6,666 bases of DNA. Source: CAZJFH01 sp964545205. GTDB lineage: Bacteria > Pseudomonadota > Alphaproteobacteria > Rhodospirillales > Magnetospirillaceae. The stretch is taken from the NCBI GenBank assembly GCA_964545205.1, contig CAZJFH010000122.1:1-6666 (forward strand), read 5' to 3'. Positions within the stretch are counted from its first letter, which is position 1. The number at the start of each line of letters is the position of its first letter. This document shows positions 1 through 4,996 of this stretch, one piece after another. The notes under the pieces were generated by a model. It had not been told where the DNA came from, did no database searches, and saw only the letters and a list, made by a program, of their open reading frames with translations. The translations under genes and the position numbers were made by a program.

Positions 1-341
1 CCGCCGAGGAGCGGCGCGAGATCGGCATCCTCAAGGCGATCGGCTGGGAGACCGGCGACGTCATCCGCCTCAAGCTGTGGGAAGGCGCGCTGGTGTCGCT
101 GACCGCGTTCCTGTTCGGCTACGCCGCCGCCTACCTGCACGTCTTCCATTTCGGCGCGGCGCTGTTCGAGCCGGCGTTGCGCGGCTGGGCGGTGCTGTAC
201 CCGCGGCTCGCGCTCGAGCCGGTGATCGACGGTTTCCAGGTGGCGACCCTGTTCTTCTTCACCGTCTTTCCCTACACCCTGGCGACCGTGGTGCCGATCT
301 GGCGCGCGGCGACCACCGATCCGGACGCGGCGATGCGATGA
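1..341 (+). CDS. ABC transporter permease, FtsX/MacB type, C-terminal part (5' end outside window)
   Basis: The reading frame is open from base 3 and encodes the last 112 residues of a membrane permease; the true start lies left of the window. The first visible residues, EERREIGILKAIGW, match the conserved cytoplasmic segment of FtsX-like permeases that precedes a transmembrane helix. Two hydrophobic stretches are visible, at about residues 28-45 and 78-102 of the fragment. The end, P-x-W-R-A-A-x-x-D-P-D-A-A-M-R, is the usual terminus of MacB/LolC-like permeases. Such proteins do not move small solutes through a channel. They couple cytoplasmic ATP hydrolysis to conformational work in the periplasm, for example on lipoproteins or substrate proteins. 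The stop overlaps the start of the ATPase gene by four bases (ATGA), so the two are almost certainly translated together. The substrate cannot be read from this fragment. Given the SCO and NosL genes downstream, a role in handling a metal or an envelope protein is inferred. Confidence 0.88.
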   Translation, partial: AEERREIGILKAIGWETGDVIRLKLWEGALVSLTAFLFGYAAAYLHVFHFGAALFEPALRGWAVLYPRLALEPVIDGFQVATLFFFTVFPYTLATVVPIWRAATTDPDAAMR

Positions 342-1012
342 TCACCCTGACCGACGTCACCAAGACCTTCAACGAGGGCCGCCACAACGCCTTCACCGCG
401 ATCCGCGGCGTGTCGCTGAGCGTCGACGCCGGCGGGGTGACGGTGCTGAAGGGGCCCAGCGGCTCGGGCAAGACGACGCTGCTGACCATCGTCGGCTGCC
501 TGGCGCGGCCGAGCGCCGGCCGGGTCCGCCTGGGCGAGCGCGACATCTCGGGCCTGCCCGAGCGGTTCCTGACCGAGATCCGGCGCAAGACCTTCGGCTT
601 CGTGTTCCAGCAGTTCAACCTGATCCGCGGCGTCTCGGTGCTCGAGAACGTTATGCTGCCCAGCTATCCCCTGGGCACCGACCATCGCGCCCGCAAGCGC
701 CGGGCCCGCGAGCTGCTCGAACGCCTGGGCCTCGGCGACAAGGCGGCGGCCAGCGCCGAATGGCTGTCGGGCGGCGAGGCGCAGCGCGTCGCCATCGCCC
801 GCGCGCTGATGAACGACCCGCAGGTGGTGATCGCCGACGAGCCGACCGCCAACCTCGACACCACGCTGTCCGACGAGTTCCTGGCCATCGTCGCCGGCCT
901 CAAGGCCGAGGGCCGCACCGTGCTGATGACCAGCCACGACCCGCGGGTGTTCGGCGCCGCGGTGGTCGACCGCGTCGTCGCCATGCGCGACGGCCAGGTG
1001 GTGGAGGCCTGA
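338..1012 (+). CDS. ABC transporter ATP-binding protein, LolD/MacB family
   Basis: This 224-residue protein is a complete ABC ATPase of the usual LolD length. Visible motifs are Walker A GPSGSGKT (residues 39-46), the Q-loop Q91 in VFQQFNL, signature LSGGE (143-147), Walker B VVIADE (163-168) with catalytic E168, the D-loop NLD (172-174) and switch histidine H200 in TSHD. It is the cytoplasmic motor for the FtsX-type permease encoded immediately upstream. The ATG at 338 is chosen because it gives the canonical N-terminus MITLTDVTKTF and forms a 4-base ATGA overlap with the permease stop. An in-frame opening further upstream only reads the permease gene in the wrong frame. No clear Shine-Dalgarno precedes it, which fits translational coupling. 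It is not the NosF type of ATPase found in nos operons: the length and the FtsX-type partner point to the LolD/MacB branch. The family assignment is secure; the transported or remodelled substrate is unknown. Confidence 0.95.
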   Translation: MITLTDVTKTFNEGRHNAFTAIRGVSLSVDAGGVTVLKGPSGSGKTTLLTIVGCLARPSAGRVRLGERDISGLPERFLTEIRRKTFGFVFQQFNLIRGVSVLENVMLPSYPLGTDHRARKRRARELLERLGLGDKAAASAEWLSGGEAQRVAIARALMNDPQVVIADEPTANLDTTLSDEFLAIVAGLKAEGRTVLMTSHDPRVFGAAVVDRVVAMRDGQVVEA

Positions 1013-2007
1013 TGCTGTTCCATCCGGCGACCATGGCGCTGAATCTGGCGGCCGTCGCCGGCACGCTGGCGCTGCTGCTCGCCGCCGGCTTCGCCGTGCG
1101 CATCCTGCGCCACTGGGACATCGCCAGCGGCAGCGAGCTGCAGCTCAGGCTCGAACGCCAGACCTATCTCGTCTCGACGCTGCTCGGCGTCGTCTTCGCC
1201 GCCGAGCTGATCTCGCTGTTCCTGTTCGTCTTCACCGCCGACAAGCTGGCGGTGATGTTCGTCGGCGCCATGTGCGCCGTCGGCACGCTCAACGCCAGCC
1301 CGCTCGGTTTTCCGGCGCTGATGCTCAAGATCGGCGCCTTCTTCGCCGCCGGCACCTGGCTGGTGATGAACGCCGTCGACAACCGCGGCTGGGACTATCC
1401 CATGGTCAAGGCCAAGTACGCGCTGCTGCTGGCGCTGCTGCCGCTGTTCGCGACGGCCGCCGCCGTGCAGCTCGGCTATTTCGCCGACCTGAAGGCCGAC
1501 GTGCTGGTGTCGTGCTGCTCGCGCCTGTTCACCGGCTCGGGCTCCAGCGCCGCCGCCGCCGGCCTCAGCACCCTGCCGCCGGTCGAGACCCTGGCCGCGC
1601 TCTACGGCACCCTGGCGGCGCTGGCGGCGGCGGCGTGGCTGGCGTGGCGGCGGCCGGCGTGGACGGCGGCCTATTCCGTGCTCAGCGCCGCCGCCTTCGT
1701 CGTCGCGATCGCCGCGGTGATCTCGACGATCTCGCCCTACGTCTACGAGCAGCCGCACCACCATTGCCCGTTCTGCCTGATGAAGCCGGAATACGGCTAT
1801 GTCGGCTACCTGCTCTACGTGCCGCTGTTCGCGGCGACGACGCTTGGGATCGGCCTCGGCCCGGTCCAGGCGTTCCGCCGCACGCCTTCGCTGCGGGACG
1901 TGGTCCCGGCGGTGTCGCGCCGCCTGCTGGCGGTGTCGCTGGGCCTGTTCCTGGTGTTCGGACTGGTGGCGGCCTACGCCGTCGCCGCTTCTGGATTGAG
2001 GATGTGA
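1012..2007 (+). CDS. Uncharacterised multi-pass membrane protein with HHHCPFC motif
   Basis: I cannot assign this 331-residue protein to a named family. It is very hydrophobic, with roughly eight or nine membrane segments (about residues 8-31, 54-77, 79-95, 100-121, 133-155, 193-213, 218-242, 262-283 and 303-327). Between two late helices lies YEQPHHHCPFCLM: three histidines (249-251), cysteines 252 and 255, and M257, all good Cu(I) or thiol-exchange ligands. A Cys-Cys pair (168-169) sits after another helix, and C88 lies within one. The start at 1012 is supported by GGAGG (1003-1007) four bases upstream and by a TGATG overlap with the ATPase stop. The next gene (SCO) starts on its stop codon. 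Position between an ABC transporter and SCO/NosL genes suggests a copper-binding or disulfide-handling membrane partner of that system; this is inference from motif and context. It could also be an extra permease subunit of the ABC complex. Confidence 0.9.
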   Translation: MLFHPATMALNLAAVAGTLALLLAAGFAVRILRHWDIASGSELQLRLERQTYLVSTLLGVVFAAELISLFLFVFTADKLAVMFVGAMCAVGTLNASPLGFPALMLKIGAFFAAGTWLVMNAVDNRGWDYPMVKAKYALLLALLPLFATAAAVQLGYFADLKADVLVSCCSRLFTGSGSSAAAAGLSTLPPVETLAALYGTLAALAAAAWLAWRRPAWTAAYSVLSAAAFVVAIAAVISTISPYVYEQPHHHCPFCLMKPEYGYVGYLLYVPLFAATTLGIGLGPVQAFRRTPSLRDVVPAVSRRLLAVSLGLFLVFGLVAAYAVAASGLRM

Positions 2008-2591
2008 TGAACGCGAAACTCCTGCTCCTGCTCGCCGCCCTGATCCTGCCGGCCGCCGCGCCGGCGCATGCCCAGACGCGGCAGCCCGACGGCGTGCTGC
2101 TCGGCGGATCCTTCGTGCTCGAGGACCAGAACGGGCGGATCGTGACCGACCAGACCTTCGCCGAAACCTTCATGCTGCTGTATTTCGGCTACACCTTCTG
2201 CCCCGACGTCTGCCCGCCGTCGCTGCAGGCGATCAGCGAGGTGATGGACGCGCTCGGCGACGAGGCCGCCGCCGTGCAGCCGCTGTTCGTCACCGTCGAT
2301 CCGGCCCGCGACACGCCGGCGCGGATGAAGGAGTATCTCGAGTACTTCCATCCCTCCATCCTCGGCCTGACCGGGCCGGCGGCGATGGTCGAGGCGATGG
2401 CGCGCAAGTACCGCATCAAGGCCGAGAAGCGCACCGACAACCCCAACGACCTGAGTTACCTGATGGACCACACGTCGAGCATGATCCTGATGGGGCCGGG
2501 CGGCATCTTCGTCGAACGCTTCGGCTACGGCCTGCCGGCCGAGGACATCGCCGAGCGGGTGCGCGGGCACATCGCCGCGGCGCGCCGATGA
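2007..2591 (+). CDS. SCO1/SenC-family copper chaperone or thiol reductase
   Basis: The product has 194 residues, a typical bacterial SCO length. An N-terminal hydrophobic stretch (residues 4-20) ending APAHA-QT looks like a cleavable signal peptide, so the mature protein is probably periplasmic rather than membrane-anchored. The thioredoxin-fold core shows the diagnostic copper site: C65 and C69 in FCPDVCP, and H155 in MDHTSS. VTVDPARDTP (95-104) is also typical. SCO proteins deliver Cu to the CuA site of cytochrome oxidase or N2O reductase, or reduce its cysteines; some act with cbb3 oxidases. The ATG at 2007 overlaps the preceding stop (TGATG) and has GAGG at 1998-2001, five bases away. Its own stop overlaps the NosL start by four bases. 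With NosL next door it probably serves periplasmic copper delivery; the client enzyme is not in the window. Confidence 0.95.
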   Translation: MNAKLLLLLAALILPAAAPAHAQTRQPDGVLLGGSFVLEDQNGRIVTDQTFAETFMLLYFGYTFCPDVCPPSLQAISEVMDALGDEAAAVQPLFVTVDPARDTPARMKEYLEYFHPSILGLTGPAAMVEAMARKYRIKAEKRTDNPNDLSYLMDHTSSMILMGPGGIFVERFGYGLPAEDIAERVRGHIAAARR

Positions 2592-3022
2592 TCTCGCGCC
2601 GCGCCCTCCTGCTCGGAAGCGTCGCCGCCGCGGCCCTGGCCGGCTGCGGCGGCCCGGCGCAAGGCCCCGAGGACATCCACTGGGGCCGCGACGCCTGCGA
2701 GTTCTGCCGCATGATCATCGACGAGCGCCGCTTCGCCGCCGAGGTGCGCGGCGGGCCGCGCAACCGCATCACCAAATTCGACGACATCGGCTGCGCCGTC
2801 CACTGGATCAAGCAGATGGACTGGCGCGACGACCAGGTCTCGGAGATCTGGGTCACCGACCATGCGACCGGCGACTGGATCGACGCCCGCGCCGCCCATT
2901 ACGTGCTGGGGCCGCGCAGCCCGATGGGCTACGACTACGCCGCCTACGCCGAGGCGCAGGGCGCCGCCGCCGGCTACGACGACATCCGCCGCGCCATCGC
3001 CTCGTCCGCCCCGCGGCTGTGA
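2588..3022 (+). CDS. nosL: NosL-family copper-binding lipoprotein
   Basis: This 144-residue protein begins with a lipoprotein signal (Arg-Arg, hydrophobic stretch, lipobox LAGC, lipidated C20), so the mature protein should be tethered to a membrane on the periplasmic side. The family marks are CEFCRMII (C37, C40, M42), KFDDIGC (63-69) and SPMG (111-114), all typical of NosL. NosL binds Cu(I) and is a known accessory of nitrous oxide reductase maturation. NosL-like proteins also occur away from nos genes, where their role is poorly defined. It is a little shorter than many NosL proteins. The start overlaps the SCO stop as ATGA and lacks a strong Shine-Dalgarno, which indicates translational coupling. 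It is the last gene of the overlapping run. The nosL symbol reflects family membership only: no nosZ is seen, so the client could be N2O reductase elsewhere or another cuproprotein. Confidence 0.92.
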   Translation: MISRRALLLGSVAAAALAGCGGPAQGPEDIHWGRDACEFCRMIIDERRFAAEVRGGPRNRITKFDDIGCAVHWIKQMDWRDDQVSEIWVTDHATGDWIDARAAHYVLGPRSPMGYDYAAYAEAQGAAAGYDDIRRAIASSAPRL

Positions 3023-3033
3023 CCGGCGCCCGG

Positions 3034-3069
3034 CGCCTTGCCGTGCGCGCAATGCCGCCCGGCAAGGCG
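3034..3069 (+). terminator. 10-bp inverted repeat after the NosL gene; possible weak terminator or attenuating hairpin
   Basis: CGCCTTGCCG (3034-3043) pairs perfectly with CGGCAAGGCG (3060-3069) across a 16-base loop that itself contains the palindrome TGCGCGCA. No T-run follows, so it is not a standard rho-independent terminator. It could stabilise the 3' end of the upstream message or mark the end of the five-gene run. Confidence 0.4.
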
Positions 3070-3097
3070 AGCGCCCCGCCCGGCGGTCGCGCAGTGG

Positions 3098-3130
3098 CAT
3101 AATGATGGTCGAAGGAACAGCGAAGGGAGG
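3098..3130 (+). promoter_or_regulatory. Possible -10 element and Shine-Dalgarno ahead of the zinc-ribbon gene
   Basis: CATAAT (3098-3103) is an A/T-rich island resembling a -10 box in an otherwise GC-rich gap, but no convincing -35 box is seen 17 bases upstream. AGGGAGG (3124-3130) is a strong ribosome binding site five bases before the ATG at 3136. The ribosome site is clear; the promoter is tentative. Confidence 0.35.
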
Positions 3131-3135
3131 CCGCC

Positions 3136-3615
3136 ATGACGGCCATGAATCGGCGCAACCGTCTCCTCGAGGAACGGGTCCACGATCCCTACATGACGCG
3201 GCAGAAGATGCGCGGCCCGGCGATGTGCCCGGAGTGCGGCGCCGTCTATGCCGAAGGCCGCTGGCGCTGGCCGCGGCGCACCCCCATGCTGGCCCAGCAC
3301 ATGCTGTGCCAGGCCTGCCGGCGCACCCGTGACGACTGCGCCGCCGGCATCCTGACGATCTCCGGCGACTTCGCCCGGGCGCATCACGACGAGATCGTGG
3401 CGCTGTGCAGGCACCAGGAGGCGCAGGAGAACCGCCGTCACCCGCTGAACCGGGTGATGCGCGTCGGCGACGGCGACGGGCGGATGGAGATTCGCACCAC
3501 CGACCTGCACCTGCCGCAGCGCATCGGCAAGTCGCTGCGGCGCGCCTATCGCGGCCGGCTGCACATGCGCTTCGATCCCGAGGCCAATCTGCTTCGGGTC
3601 GACTGGCAGCGCTGA
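3136..3615 (+). CDS. BCAM0308-like zinc-ribbon protein
   Basis: This is a 159-residue soluble protein without signal peptide or membrane segment. Two CxxC pairs, C31/C34 (CPECG) and C58/C61 (CQAC), 23 residues apart, should bind one zinc as a ribbon; W43 and W45 lie between them. The sequence resembles proteins I recall being annotated BCAM0308 family: an N-terminal basic segment (RRNRLLEERVHDPY), CPECGAVY...GRWRW, RRTRDD..AGILTISGDF, and a C-terminal half with TTDLHLPQRIGKSL and NLLRVDW. Function is not established to my knowledge. The Cys pattern and basic character (pI clearly high) would suit nucleic-acid or ribosome binding, but that is inference. The ATG at 3136 is chosen for its Shine-Dalgarno at 3124-3130; the in-frame ATG at 3145 would be too far from it. 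The thioredoxin/CcdA-like gene follows 15 bases later and is probably cotranscribed. Confidence 0.85.
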   Translation: MTAMNRRNRLLEERVHDPYMTRQKMRGPAMCPECGAVYAEGRWRWPRRTPMLAQHMLCQACRRTRDDCAAGILTISGDFARAHHDEIVALCRHQEAQENRRHPLNRVMRVGDGDGRMEIRTTDLHLPQRIGKSLRRAYRGRLHMRFDPEANLLRVDWQR

Positions 3616-3630
3616 CCGAGGCGCCCGGCA

Positions 3631-4875
3631 ATGATCGCGCGGCTGATCGTTGCCCTGCTCGCGACGGCATTGGCCGTGCTGCCATGGCCCTCGGCCGCGG
3701 CGGCCGCCGATGCCGTCGATCTTCACGTCTTCTGGTCCGAGACCTGCCCGCACTGCCTGCAGGCGCGGCCGGCGGTGGCCGGGATCGCGGCCGAACGGCC
3801 GTGGCTGCGGGTCCACGAGCACGAGATCGGCGCGCCCGAGAACGCGCGTCTCTACGTCGAGCAGGCCGGAGCGCTCGGCCGCCGGGCGCAGTACGTGCCG
3901 GCCTTCCTGTTCTGCGGCGAGATGCATGTCGGCTTCGGACCCGAAACGCCGGCCCTGCTCTCCGCGCGCCTCGACGCCTGCCGCGCCGGCGCGGCCGGCC
4001 GGACGGCGCCGCTGACCCTTCCGATCCTGGGCGAGGTGGGGCCCGAGACGGCGTCGCTGCCGCTGCTGACCGTGGCGCTGGCCGGGCTCGACGCCTTCAA
4101 CCCGTGTGCCTTCTTCGTGCTGCTGTTCCTGCTCAGCGTCATCGCCCACACCCGCGACCGCGGGCGCATGCTGCTGGTCGGCGGCATCTTCGTGCTGTGC
4201 TCGGGCCTGGTGTATTTCGCGTTCATGGCGGCGTGGCTCAACCTGTTCCTGGTCACGCGCCACATCGGCGCGGTCACCGCCGCCGCCGGCGCCGTCGCCC
4301 TGGCCATGGGCGCCTTGAACGTGAAGGACTACTTCCTGTGGGGCCGCGGGCCGTCGCTGTCGATCCCCACGGCGGCGCGGCCGCGCCTGGTCGAGCGCAT
4401 GCGCCGGCTCTCCAACGCGGCCGGCCTGCCGGCGACCATCGCCGGCACCCTGGTGCTGGCCGTCGGCGCCAACGGCTACGAGCTGCTGTGCACGGCCGGT
4501 TTCCCGATGGTGTTCACCCGCCTGCTGAGCCTGCACGCCCTGGGCCCCGGCGAGCAGTTGCTGTACCTGGCCTTCTACAACCTCGTCTACGTCCTGCCGC
4601 TGGCGGCGATCGTCGTCGCCTTCGCCCTGGCGCTGCGCCAGCGCAAGCTGACCGAGGCGCAGGGCCGCACGCTCAAGCTGCTGGCGGGGACGATGCTGGC
4701 GGGGCTGGGCGCCGCGCTGCTGCTGGCGCCCGGGCTGCTGGACCAGCCGGGATGGGCGCTGGCCCTGCCGGTGGCGGCGGCCGGCGTCACGGCGCTGATC
4801 CGGCTCCTGTGGCCGCCGGACCGCGCCGCGGAGCGCCCACAGCCGCCGCCATCCGGTCGTCATCGGCCTGGCTGA
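3631..4875 (+). CDS. Periplasmic thioredoxin-like domain fused to a DsbD/CcdA-like membrane electron-transfer domain
   Basis: The 414-residue product starts with a signal peptide (hydrophobic residues 5-20, likely cut near A26). A short thioredoxin-like domain follows (about 29-118), with C39 and C42 in TCPHC and a probable cis-proline P90 in YVPAFLFCG. From residue 143 onward there are about six membrane helices. Two membrane cysteines sit in symmetric motifs, DAFNPC (C159) and YELLC (C287), as in the DsbD/CcdA family, where the paired cysteines carry electrons from cytoplasmic thioredoxin to the periplasm. The protein therefore probably reduces periplasmic thiols through its own N-terminal domain. 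C95 and C117 are additional cysteines. The last 20 residues are basic, proline-rich and probably cytoplasmic. A GAGG at 3618-3621, nine bases before the ATG, is a modest ribosome site. Nearby SCO and NosL cysteine proteins are plausible clients, an inference from context. The family is secure; the partner is unknown. Confidence 0.92.
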   Translation: MIARLIVALLATALAVLPWPSAAAAADAVDLHVFWSETCPHCLQARPAVAGIAAERPWLRVHEHEIGAPENARLYVEQAGALGRRAQYVPAFLFCGEMHVGFGPETPALLSARLDACRAGAAGRTAPLTLPILGEVGPETASLPLLTVALAGLDAFNPCAFFVLLFLLSVIAHTRDRGRMLLVGGIFVLCSGLVYFAFMAAWLNLFLVTRHIGAVTAAAGAVALAMGALNVKDYFLWGRGPSLSIPTAARPRLVERMRRLSNAAGLPATIAGTLVLAVGANGYELLCTAGFPMVFTRLLSLHALGPGEQLLYLAFYNLVYVLPLAAIVVAFALALRQRKLTEAQGRTLKLLAGTMLAGLGAALLLAPGLLDQPGWALALPVAAAGVTALIRLLWPPDRAAERPQPPPSGRHRPG

Positions 4876-4996
4876 CGTCGCGGCGGCGCCGGTTGCGTTC
4901 GCCATGACGCTCGGACAGGCGGACCGCGATGAAAAAGAAAAAGCCCGCCTCCTGGGAGACGGGCTTTGACGGGTCTCGATCGGTGCCGGCCGCGCG
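4876..4996. other. Intergenic region between convergent genes
   Basis: This 121-base gap separates the stop of the thioredoxin/CcdA-like gene from the stop of icd on the other strand. It contains the hairpin listed separately at 4930-4967. No further gene, repeat or RNA is seen in it. The short + strand opening that starts at 4929 reads through the terminator and then antisense to icd. Confidence 0.7.
4930..4967 (-). terminator. Rho-independent terminator of icd
   Basis: Read on the minus strand, a 12-bp stem starting AAAGCCCG and ending CGGGCTTT is followed by TTCTTTTT, a classic terminator located about 30 bases after the icd stop. One stem position (4948/4959) is a G-U pair in the minus-strand RNA but a C-A mismatch in the plus-strand RNA, so the hairpin is better in the icd direction. 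It may also weakly stop transcription from the left. Confidence 0.9.

Noticed and set aside
77..337. Upstream extension of the ABC ATPase frame
   Set aside because: Those residues come from reading the permease gene out of frame and are Arg/Ala-rich; the ATPase fold begins at the ATG at 338.
338..1012. NosF identity for the ATPase because NosL is nearby
   Set aside because: NosF partners a NosY-type permease and is longer. This 224-residue protein with an FtsX-type permease fits the LolD/MacB branch.
664..1764. 366-residue open frame on the minus strand
   Set aside because: It is antisense to the ATPase and the membrane protein and is rich in Arg, Gln and Gly with no motif.
2974..4905. 643-residue open frame on the minus strand
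   Set aside because: It runs antisense to the zinc-ribbon and thioredoxin/CcdA-like genes, both of which have clear motifs. The translation is Arg/Gln/Gly-rich low-complexity sequence, typical of a shadow frame in GC-rich DNA.
3405..4907. 500-residue open frame on the plus strand
   Set aside because: It overlaps the thioredoxin/CcdA-like gene in another frame and gives Arg/Ala/Gly-rich sequence without domains. The alternative frame has signal peptide, CPHC and NPC motifs.
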